From contig CAAEIM010000026.1 of NCBI GenBank assembly GCA_900755995.1, forward strand, positions 1-11,674: DNA of 11,674 nt, in the 5' to 3' direction. Under the pieces are notes generated by a model. The model searched no databases. It had not been told where the DNA came from and worked only from the letters and a program-made list of their open reading frames with translations. The stretch is from Clostridia bacterium. GTDB taxonomy: Bacteria; Bacillota; Clostridia; Oscillospirales; Acutalibacteraceae. A program made the translations under genes and the position numbers. Every line of letters begins with the position of its first letter. Position 1 is the stretch's first letter. Shown here piece by piece: positions 7,400 through 11,674 of the stretch.

Positions 7400-8274
7400 G
7401 TTTTGTAATATTAGACCTTGAATGGAACGGTTCGTACAGCACCAGAGAGCGTCGTTTTGTAAACGAAATAATAGAGTTTGGTGCTGTCAAAACAGATGAT
7501 GAATTTAATATTACAGACAGATTTGAAATGCTCATTACTCCGCAGATTGGCAAAAAGCTCTGCTCCAAGGTTAAGAAGCTGACTAAAATCTCTAACGAGG
7601 AGCTGAAAGAGAACGGATGTACATTTATGCACGCTGTTTCGGAATTTAAAAAATTCTGCGGTGATTCGGTTTTGGTAACTTGGGGTACAAGCGATATTCT
7701 GGCTTTGATAGAGAACCATATGTATTATGCCCATAAGCCGGAGCTGCCGTTTTTGACAAATTACTGCAATGCGCAGGAGTACTGCGAAAGCTGTCTTTCA
7801 ATGAGCAGCAGCTCTTCACAGCTGGGGCTTTCCGTGTGTGCAGATATGTTAGCCATAAGCTTTGACGAGGAGCATCAGCACCGTGCTTATGCCGACGCTG
7901 AGCTTACTTTAAAATGTATGAAGCATTTTATTGGGGATTATCCCATTTTGGATTTTATCAAAAGCGCCTCTGTTCACGAATTCTATGACAGGCTTTTGTA
8001 TAAAAACCACTTTATTACGGATATAAATGATCCTGATGTGGATAAGCGCAGTATGCGTTTCAGATGCGATGTCTGCGGCAGGCAGGCATCAAGGCAGAAA
8101 AGCTGGAAGGTAAAGAACAAATGCTTTATTGCTCCTTTCTTATGCAAGAAGTGCGGCAGAAAGTTTATCGGCAAGATTTCCTTTAAAAAGAAGTATGATT
8201 CAATTATAGTCAGAAAGCGCATAGTTGAGTGTGCTGCAAAACCTGAAGAAATCAGCGCAGAGAGCAAGCCTTAA
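7396..8274 (+). CDS. DEDDh-family 3'-5' exonuclease with C-terminal zinc ribbon
   Basis: Predicted Mg2+-dependent exonuclease of the RNase T/DnaQ/KapD fold, 292 residues. Motif I is D7-L-E9 in ILDLEWN, motif II contains D100 in TWGTSDI, and motif III is H162...D167 in HRAYADAE, so all four acidic residues and the general-base histidine are visible. Residues 224-253 hold two CxxC pairs (CDVC and CKKC) about 22 residues apart inside a lysine-rich segment, a zinc ribbon likely to bind nucleic acid. The start codon overlaps the typA stop (ATGA), with its ribosome access inside the end of typA. Whether the substrate is RNA or single-stranded DNA cannot be read from sequence. KapD-type, sporulation-linked proteins are one family possibility; coupling with typA favours an RNA or ribosome-related role, as inference. 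Confidence 0.88.
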   Translation: MSFVILDLEWNGSYSTRERRFVNEIIEFGAVKTDDEFNITDRFEMLITPQIGKKLCSKVKKLTKISNEELKENGCTFMHAVSEFKKFCGDSVLVTWGTSDILALIENHMYYAHKPELPFLTNYCNAQEYCESCLSMSSSSSQLGLSVCADMLAISFDEEHQHRAYADAELTLKCMKHFIGDYPILDFIKSASVHEFYDRLLYKNHFITDINDPDVDKRSMRFRCDVCGRQASRQKSWKVKNKCFIAPFLCKKCGRKFIGKISFKKKYDSIIVRKRIVECAAKPEEISAESKP

Positions 8275-8280
8275 GGCAGC

Positions 8281-8305
8281 ACCGCACAGAGCTTGTGCAG
8301 TGTTG
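8281..8305 (+). other. Small imperfect hairpin after the exonuclease gene
   Basis: CAC-c-GCACA, loop GAGCT, TGTGC-a-GTG: a 5-bp stem plus 3 bp separated by one mismatch, starting about 8 nt after the stop. No T-run follows, so it is not an intrinsic terminator by itself; it may stabilise the mRNA end. Confidence 0.35.
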
Positions 8306-8356
8306 TATTGAATGAATTAAACTTGATTTTTCTACATAATAATAAGATGATTAATT

Positions 8357-8400
8357 AAATGCCGAATGGTTTCTTTAGTGTAACTGTTCGGCATTTATTA
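8357..8400 (+). terminator. Intrinsic terminator of the typA-exonuclease operon
   Basis: AAATGCCGAA (8357-8366) pairs with TTCGGCATTT (8387-8396); the stem extends inward by five more pairs including two G-U (8367-8371 with 8382-8386). The tail TTTATTA is a weak T-tract. Placement about 80 nt after the exonuclease stop fits. Confidence 0.75.
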
Positions 8401-8431
8401 AGCGCTTTCTTAGAATAAGCTGTGAAAAGGC

Positions 8432-8490
8432 TTTCATTTTTATTTCAATTTATTTCATAATCATTTCAAAGCGAGTTCATATAGTTTTCA
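8432..8490 (+). promoter_or_regulatory. Six helically phased TTTCA-type repeats upstream of htrA
   Basis: TTTCA begins at 8432, 8443, 8453, 8464 and 8486, with GTTCA at 8475, giving steps of 11, 10, 11, 11 and 11 bp, one helical turn each. All copies point the same way, and the last touches the expected -35 zone of the htrA promoter (AT-rich -10 candidates TATTAT/TATATA near 8502-8510). Direct repeats with 10-11 bp steps are typical of OmpR/PhoB-family response regulators. In Bacillus, htrA genes are activated by the CssRS secretion-stress system of that class. The assignment to such a regulator is inference. Confidence 0.6.
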
Positions 8491-8556
8491 CTTGCCAAAT
8501 TTATTATATATACATCGTAAGAAATACGAAAACAAAGCGTTTAAGGAGGAATAAAA

Positions 8557-10164
8557 ATGCTTGATAACAATAAAAATAATGAATTTGAGGATGTTTATTC
8601 TTCGGGTAATTCTGAAAACACCACTCCGCAGAACAAAACCAATGACACAGCAGAAGCTTCATATGAGTGGAATACAGATAAGAGCAGTGCACAGTCAACA
8701 GGCTCTGAGTATCACTACTCATATGTGAACGGCAACAACAAGGACGCTTCTCACAATCCAAACAGATATAACTATAATACACAGGCATCTGCACAAAACT
8801 ATTCTTCTCAAAGCTCATATTCCGGCGGCAGCTACAATAATTCAAACCCCTACGGTAATTATCAGACAAACAGCAATCCGCAGCAGCAAAATGTGTATAA
8901 CACACAGCATTATGGCACAGCGCCCAGCCGCACAGCTAAAGCTAAGCCTCATAAGGTTAAAAAGCCTAAAAAGCCTGTAACGAGGGGCGGAGTTGCTATT
9001 GCTCTTGCAATTACGATGGTGTTTGCAGGCGGCTTAGGATTTGGCGGCGGTTACCTTGCAAATCAGCTTAACACAACTACAAGCGGCAACCTGAACATTA
9101 CAAAGGTAAGCGATTCAGGCAATACAACTAAGGCTTCAAGTACATCTACAGCGATGACAACCTCTGAAATTGTAAAAAAGACAGCAGACAGCGTTGTAGA
9201 AATTACAACGGAGAGTGTTGTAAGAGGTTCATTTGCACAGCAGTACGTTCAGCAGGGCGCAGGCTCCGGCGTTATTATTTCTGATGACGGCTATATCATC
9301 ACTAACAATCATGTTATTGACGGAGCGAATTCTGTTAAAGTAAGACTCAGAGACGGTTCTGAGTTTGACGCAACAATAGTAGGAAGCGATTCAAACAATG
9401 ATATTGCACTTTTAAAAATTGAAGCTTCAGGACTTTCGGCAGTTACATTCGGTGACAGCAGTGAGCTTGCAGTTGGCGACTATGTTGTGGCTATCGGCAA
9501 CCCGCTCGGCGAGCTCGGCGGTACTGTTACAGACGGTATAATCAGTGCGCTTGCAAGAGAGGTTACTATTGACGATACTACAATGACTCTTTTACAGACA
9601 AATGCACAGGTAAATCCGGGTAACTCCGGTGGCGGACTTTTTAATGCGAACGGTGAGCTTGTAGGTATTGTAAACGCTAAGAAAAGCTCAACTGAGGTTG
9701 AGGGTATTGCATTTGCCATACCGATAAACAATGTTCTTGATATTCTGAGCGACCTCAAAACCTATGGTTATGTAACAGGCAAAATTGACCTCGGTATGGA
9801 GTTTACAGACATCACCTCAGAGGAAACCGCATTTTATTACGGTGTAAACCAGATGGGCTGCTATATTCTCTCTGTTAATTCAGGCTCAAATGCAGAAAAG
9901 GCAGGAATTACAAGGGGTGATCTTGTAACAAAGGTTAATGACACCGATATTTCAACTTCAAGTGACGTTAGTGCAGCACTCAAAGATGCCGAGGTGGGGG
10001 ATACCGTAACATTTACGGTAAACCGCAGGGGCACAAGCCAGACAATTTCATTTGTCCTTGAAGAATATATACCTGCTGTAAGCAATGCACAGAACAACAA
10101 CGCCAATCAGGACAGCAATTCAAACGGTGAAGACTCTATTTGGTCACAGATGTTTGGATGGTAA
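8557..10164 (+). CDS. htrA: Membrane-anchored HtrA/DegP-like trypsin-type serine protease with PDZ domain
   Basis: Surface protease/chaperone that degrades misfolded secreted proteins. Of 535 residues, 1-125 are an N/S/Q/Y-rich low-complexity cytoplasmic region, 126-143 are strongly basic (positive-inside), and 144-168 form one glycine/alanine-rich membrane segment. A T/S-rich linker then leads to the protease domain outside the membrane (about 203-400). The catalytic triad is H252 (TNNHVIDG), D282 (SNNDIALLK) and S357 (PGNSGGGLF). A single PDZ domain spans about 410-500 (GITRGDLVTKVND). The tail is N-rich and ends in an aromatic stretch (SIWSQMFGW). AAGGAGG at 8543-8549 fixes the ATG. It is a single-gene unit, preceded by the phased repeat array and followed by the hairpin at 10305-10345. 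The long Tyr/Asn-rich tail is larger than in Bacillus HtrA, though such extensions vary widely. Confidence 0.95.
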   Translation: MLDNNKNNEFEDVYSSGNSENTTPQNKTNDTAEASYEWNTDKSSAQSTGSEYHYSYVNGNNKDASHNPNRYNYNTQASAQNYSSQSSYSGGSYNNSNPYGNYQTNSNPQQQNVYNTQHYGTAPSRTAKAKPHKVKKPKKPVTRGGVAIALAITMVFAGGLGFGGGYLANQLNTTTSGNLNITKVSDSGNTTKASSTSTAMTTSEIVKKTADSVVEITTESVVRGSFAQQYVQQGAGSGVIISDDGYIITNNHVIDGANSVKVRLRDGSEFDATIVGSDSNNDIALLKIEASGLSAVTFGDSSELAVGDYVVAIGNPLGELGGTVTDGIISALAREVTIDDTTMTLLQTNAQVNPGNSGGGLFNANGELVGIVNAKKSSTEVEGIAFAIPINNVLDILSDLKTYGYVTGKIDLGMEFTDITSEETAFYYGVNQMGCYILSVNSGSNAEKAGITRGDLVTKVNDTDISTSSDVSAALKDAEVGDTVTFTVNRRGTSQTISFVLEEYIPAVSNAQNNNANQDSNSNGEDSIWSQMFGW

Positions 10165-10181
10165 TGCTTCATAAATGCAGT

Positions 10182-10200
10182 TAGATGCTACTTGCATCTA
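10182..10200. other. Short perfect hairpin after htrA
   Basis: TAGATGC (10182-10188) pairs with GCATCTA (10194-10200) around a 5-nt loop. No T-run on either side. On the minus strand it overlaps the end and stop codon of micro-ORF B. Confidence 0.4.
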
Positions 10201-10232
10201 TGGCAGAGGGTTTCAATTTCTTTATTAAACAT
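10188..10232 (-). CDS. Micro-ORF B (14 codons, CxxC) with strong ribosome site; possible gene remnant
   Basis: Encodes MFNKEIETLCHRCK and stops at TAG. AGGAG lies 9 nt before the ATG, a near-ideal Shine-Dalgarno spacing. It is 21 nt downstream of micro-ORF A on the same strand. The CHRC pair could bind metal, but 14 residues is too short for a fold, so this may be the surviving front end of a broken gene or a true micropeptide. No family was recognised. Reality as a translated product is uncertain. Confidence 0.3.
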   Translation of the reverse strand: MFNKEIETLCHRCK

Positions 10233-10272
10233 TGTGTAATTCTCCTCATATATTTATCTTTTATTGAAACCC
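10208..10272. repeat. 10-bp inverted repeat enclosing the micro-ORF B ribosome site
   Basis: GGGTTTCAAT (10208-10217) and ATTGAAACCC (10263-10272) are perfect complements with 45 nt between. On the minus strand one arm lies within micro-ORF A and the other within micro-ORF B, and the loop holds the AGGAG and ATG of B, a layout like a translational attenuator. On the plus strand the stem is followed after 5 nt by TTTTTT (10278-10283), so it could alternatively act as a long-loop terminator after htrA. Confidence 0.4.
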
Positions 10273-10286
10273 GATAATTTTTTCAT
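10254..10286 (-). CDS. Micro-ORF A (10 codons), leader-peptide-like
   Basis: Encodes MKKLSGFNKR and stops at TAA. AAGGAG lies 9 nt before the ATG. It sits ahead of micro-ORF B and carries one arm of the 10208-10272 inverted repeat, so ribosome movement through it would open that stem. This is the arrangement of inducible leader peptides, but no full-length downstream gene exists now. Unrecognised; translation not shown. Confidence 0.3.
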   Translation of the reverse strand: MKKLSGFNKR

Positions 10287-10304
10287 TTCTAATATCTCCT
10301 TACG

Positions 10305-10345
10305 CCACAGCCGATGTTATTACAGCATCGGCTGTAGTGCTTTTA
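10305..10345 (+). terminator. Probable htrA terminator
   Basis: ACAGCCGATG (10307-10316) pairs with CATCGGCTGT (10326-10335), with two further inner pairs, so about 12 bp. The T-rich CTTTTATTGTT follows after a 4-nt gap. It lies about 140 nt after the htrA stop. On the minus strand it would be a 5'-leader hairpin just before the AAGGAG of micro-ORF A. Confidence 0.65.
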
Positions 10346-10374
10346 TTGTTAACCGCCCCCCGAGTGTATCGGTG

Positions 10375-10403
10375 ATTCTATGTTTCTACCATATTTGATA
10401 CAA
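10375..10403 (-). promoter_or_regulatory. Possible minus-strand promoter for the micro-ORFs
   Basis: TTGTAT (complement of 10398-10403), 17-nt spacer, TAGAAT (complement of 10375-10380). The -10 matches the consensus at 5 of 6, the -35 at 3 of 6. It would start near 10368 and read the leader hairpin and both micro-ORFs. Confidence 0.3.
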
Positions 10404-10404
10404 T
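10396..10404 (+). promoter_or_regulatory. Possible extended -10 promoter for the structured RNA
   Basis: TGATACAAT is TG-N followed by TACAAT (10399-10404). No good -35 is present at 17 bp (TTCTAT). A start about 7 nt downstream falls near 10411, exactly at the first base of the outer stem of the structured region. Confidence 0.3.
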
Positions 10405-10410
10405 GAAAAA

Positions 10411-10535
10411 CCCATCTTCGGCACAAAAATACCGAAAAAGGGCATAAAACAAGGGCTTTCGAGGTCAATCGCTGACTTCGGAAGCCATTATTTGCTTTAT
10501 GAAATTGTGGTCTGCCGGTCGGAAGTACGATGGGG
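10411..10535 (+). ncRNA. Candidate structured RNA or leader, family not recognised
   Basis: Four stems can be drawn. P1 CCCATC (10411-10416) with GATGGG (10529-10534). P2 TTCGG (10416-10420) with CCGAA (10432-10436). P3 CATAAAaCAAG (10443-10453) with the strand 10491-10501, one mismatch. P4 GGCTTTCGAGGTC (10454-10466) with GACTTCGGAAGCC (10474-10486), 13 continuous pairs including two G-U, loop of 7. P3 and P4 stack into one arm of about 24 pairs. CCCATC can alternatively pair locally with AAAGGG, giving an exclusive-structure option. P4 wobbles favour the plus strand, but the P2/CCC region followed by TTTTT could be a terminator on the minus strand, so the transcribed strand is open. Confidence 0.45.
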
Positions 10536-10591
10536 TGTCAGCCTTGCATTGTAGCAAAAAACGAATAATTAAAAGGAGGAGTAAAATTAAA

Positions 10592-10721
10592 ATGTTATGG
10601 CTGAACCCTGAATATATTAAACTATCACGCTATACACTCGGCTGAAGCAGCCGCAGCGGAAACGCCTAATGTTATATTCGGCGGACAGTATAACAATTTA
10701 ATAAGCAAGAAAATGGCATAA
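10592..10721 (+). pseudogene. Frameshifted remnant of a small gene, family unknown
   Basis: An AGGAGG ribosome site (about 10574-10579) precedes ATG at 10592, which encodes MLWLNPEYIKLSRYTLG before a TGA at 10643-10645. Another frame, open from 10605 to the TAA at 10719-10721, encodes the protein-like tail AEAAAAETPNVIFGGQYNN followed by LISKKMA. The two halves read like one ~43-residue protein with a frameshift around 10640. It lies downstream of the candidate structured RNA and upstream of a terminator, so it may once have been a complete small unit. A leader peptide of 17 codons is the alternative. No homologue was recognised. Confidence 0.35.
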
Positions 10722-10724
10722 CAA

Positions 10725-10780
10725 AAGCTGTGTACTCCCAAAGTCTAAACCTTGTAAGGAATACACAGCTTGTTATATTT
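10725..10780 (+). terminator. Hairpin with T-rich tail closing the 10.4-10.7 kb unit
   Basis: AAGCTGTGTA (10725-10734) pairs perfectly with TACACAGCTT (10762-10771); the 27-nt loop has a possible inner CC/GG pairing. TGTTATATTT follows, a modest T-tract. It begins 4 nt after the stop of the remnant reading frame. Confidence 0.55.
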
Positions 10781-10795
10781 CTAAAATGATTGCAG

Positions 10796-10870
10796 ATGAA
10801 TAAACCCGGAAAGATTAATTTTGAGGCAATAAACCCCAAGGTGACGTTATAATTCCGAAAGAGAAAAAAT
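10796..10870 (+). pseudogene. Possible short coding remnant
   Basis: ATG at 10796 opens MNKPGKINFEAINPKVTL and stops at TAA (10850-10852). A one-base shift continues as IPKEKK to another TAA near 10872. There is no ribosome site before the ATG. The composition reads like the end of a real small protein, but it is too short to prove; chance is a fair alternative. Confidence 0.2.
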
Positions 10871-10873
10871 AAT

Positions 10874-10919
10874 CCCGCATTGAAAGTCAGAAAAATGGCT
10901 TAACAATGCGGGTTTTCTT
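10874..10919. terminator. Bidirectional terminator, mainly for tRNA-Thr
   Basis: CCCGCATTG (10874-10882) pairs with CAATGCGGG (10904-10912), with an inner stem AAGTCA/TGGCTT (10884-10889 with 10896-10901). TTTTCTT follows on the plus strand. On the minus strand it begins 8 nt after the tRNA CCA end and is followed by the complement of AAAAAATAAT, so it ends the tRNA transcript. Confidence 0.88.
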
Positions 10920-10920
10920 A

Positions 10921-10996
10921 TGGAGCTGGTGAACAGACTTGAACTGTCGACCTACTGATTACGAATCAGTTGCGCTACCAACTGCGCCACACCAGC
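10921..10996 (-). tRNA. tRNA-Thr(CGU), CCA encoded
   Basis: 76 nt on the minus strand. Acceptor stem GCTGGTG with CACCAGC, D stem GCGC/GCGC, anticodon stem ACTGA/TCAGT around loop TTCGTAA (anticodon CGT, threonine ACG), T arm GACAG/CTGTT with loop TTCAAGT, discriminator T, then CCA. All stems are intact. It has its own promoter (11015-11043) and terminator (10874-10919), so it is a single-tRNA unit. tRNA 3' ends are common integration sites, and the remnant-rich stretch lies exactly on that side. Confidence 0.95.
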
Positions 10997-11014
10997 ATTA
11001 TAAACAACGATACA

Positions 11015-11043
11015 ATTATACAACGGTTGCAGCGATTTTTCAA
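11015..11043 (-). promoter_or_regulatory. Promoter of tRNA-Thr
   Basis: TTGAAA (complement of 11038-11043), 17-nt spacer, perfect TATAAT (complement of 11015-11020). Start would lie near 11008, about 12 nt before the mature tRNA. Confidence 0.8.
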
Positions 11044-11078
11044 GACCTTTTTTTGATTTATATTTCATAAGAAAATCG

Positions 11079-11128
11079 AGTGATTTATATTCACTTTAGT
11101 GGAATTAATCAAAAACTTGTATTATAAT
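11079..11128 (+). promoter_or_regulatory. Promoter and operator-like half-sites of the XRE gene
   Basis: -10 TATAAT at 11123-11128, with a weak -35 (TGGAAT, 11100-11105) at 17 bp. Over and just upstream of that -35 lie AGTGA (11079-11083), TCACT (11091-11095) and AGTGG (11098-11102). This gives two back-to-back dyads sharing the middle half-site: AGTGA-N7-TCACT and CACT-TT-AGTG. It is a likely binding site for the regulator itself (autorepression), as inference from position. Confidence 0.45.
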
Positions 11129-11178
11129 TATAAAAGTAATAAAAATACATACAATATGTGAAAAAAGGGTGTGCAAAA

Positions 11179-11571
11179 TTGATTAGCTCCAAAGGACAAA
11201 AAATTCCTTTTGCATTAAGGCTAAAACAGCACCGTGAGCTTTGCGGTCTTACTCAGCAGCAGGTTGCAGATATTATAAACATTAACAGGACTACCTATAC
11301 AAAATATGAAACGGGAGTATCTGAACCGAGCCACGAGGTATTGAGAAAAATCGTTAGTATTTTCGGCACGGATTTTAATTCAATACTCGGTGATAACGAC
11401 GCTTTTCAGACTGAGATGCAGGATTCCTCTATTAAACTTTTTAATCTGACTGATGACGAGCAGAAGCTTGTTATTTCTTACAGAGCAATGTCTGATGATG
11501 ACAGAAAGATAATTCTACAGCAAGCTATGCAAAAATCGTCGGTAGCTAGAAAGAAAAAGCCTGAGGAATAA
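11179..11571 (+). CDS. XRE-family helix-turn-helix transcriptional regulator
   Basis: Small cytoplasmic DNA-binding protein, about 130 residues. The Cro/C1-type HTH spans about 11-68: LRLKQHRELCGLTQQQVADI, then NINRTTYTKYETG with the conserved Y-E-G, then LRKIVSIF. The second part has the LTDDEQKLVISYRAMSDDDR pattern common at the ends of clostridial XRE proteins, then a basic tail. The frame runs back to a GTG at 11158 (137 residues), but nothing ribosome-like precedes it, whereas AAAAAAGGG (11161-11169) precedes the TTG at 11179; I favour TTG with moderate confidence. It stands alone on its strand, with operator-like half-sites in its promoter. Targets are unknown; such genes often lie beside tRNA-linked mobile elements but are also found in core genomes. 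Confidence 0.88.
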   Translation: MISSKGQKIPFALRLKQHRELCGLTQQQVADIININRTTYTKYETGVSEPSHEVLRKIVSIFGTDFNSILGDNDAFQTEMQDSSIKLFNLTDDEQKLVISYRAMSDDDRKIILQQAMQKSSVARKKKPEE

Positions 11572-11582
11572 AAAATCGTAAA

Positions 11583-11632
11583 TTCTCAAAGTAAATGCAA
11601 CAGTACGAAAAGAGTGGCATTAAGCTTGAGAA
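11583..11632. repeat. Imperfect inverted repeat after the XRE gene
   Basis: TTCTCAA (11583-11589) and AAATGC (11593-11598) match GCATT (11617-11621) and TTGAGAA (11626-11632) with a small internal loop, giving about 12-13 pairs. No T-run follows on the plus strand, so it is either a weak terminator or an operator for the next gene. Confidence 0.4.
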
Positions 11633-11651
11633 ATGCGTTGAATTAAGTGTG

Positions 11652-11674
11652 AGAAAAGTGTAGAAAAGTGAAAA
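11652..11674 (+). repeat. Direct repeat AGAAAAGTG x2 at the window end
   Basis: AGAAAAGTG at 11652-11660 and 11662-11670, a 10-bp step. The final AAGTGAAAA is the exact reverse complement of TTTTCACTT at 8485-8493, the last unit of the htrA array. It is cut by the window edge; what it controls is not visible. Confidence 0.35.

Noticed and set aside
8504..8905. 133-residue minus-strand frame over the htrA start
   Set aside because: Antisense to the N/S/Y-rich htrA tail; its Cys/Tyr-rich composition is a complement artefact and it covers the htrA promoter.
10411..10535. Known riboswitch class (THF, fluoride, guanidine, c-di-GMP)
   Set aside because: None of the conserved cores I know for these classes is present; left as an unassigned structure.
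10411..10920. CRISPR array
   Set aside because: Several hairpins occur, but no repeated unit with regular spacers.

Overview
The window looks like part of a low-to-moderate-GC Firmicute chromosome, most likely a gut-type clostridium of the Ruminococcaceae/Oscillospiraceae sort. This rests on strong AGGAGG-type ribosome sites, sigma-A-like promoters, the redox regulator Rex, an encoded CCA on the tRNA, and a eukaryotic-type NADP isocitrate dehydrogenase paired with a single-chain aconitase. The taxonomic placement is inference; no marker gene fixes it.

Layout. (1) Positions 1-1226 (+): the C-terminal two thirds of a Zn/Cd/Pb-type P1B ATPase, cut by the window edge. (2) 1441-5282 (-): the operon acn-icd-rex, read right to left. 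The acn stop and icd start share one base (TGATG), rex follows about 54 nt later, and a bidirectional terminator at 1399-1433 separates it from the convergent ATPase gene. Aconitase and isocitrate dehydrogenase convert citrate to 2-oxoglutarate with NADPH formation; no citrate synthase is present here. (3) 5283-5575: a divergent intergenic region with one good promoter on each strand. (4) 5576-8274 (+): typA/bipA translationally coupled (ATGA) to a DEDDh exonuclease with a C-terminal zinc ribbon, then a terminator. (5) 8557-10164 (+): a membrane-anchored HtrA/DegP-like serine protease, preceded by six TTTCA-type direct repeats one helical turn apart, a probable response-regulator array. (6) 10165-10920: 750 nt with no normal gene but many structures: a terminator, two tandem micro-ORFs on the minus strand with excellent ribosome sites, a strong 59-nt irregular hairpin in a candidate structured RNA, frameshifted remnants of small genes and more hairpins. 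It lies next to tRNA-Thr(CGU) (10921-10996, -), so an old mobile-element scar is a reasonable reading. (7) 11179-11571 (+): a small XRE-family regulator with an operator-like set of half-sites over its promoter, followed by an inverted repeat and short direct repeats at the window end.

Most of the protein-coding content is ordinary core or stress metabolism. The unexplained material is the htrA upstream array, the 10165-10920 region, and the symmetrical sites around the acn and XRE promoters. No well-supported new biological system is visible; the best candidates are the 10.2-10.75 kb RNA/micro-ORF region and the phased repeats.
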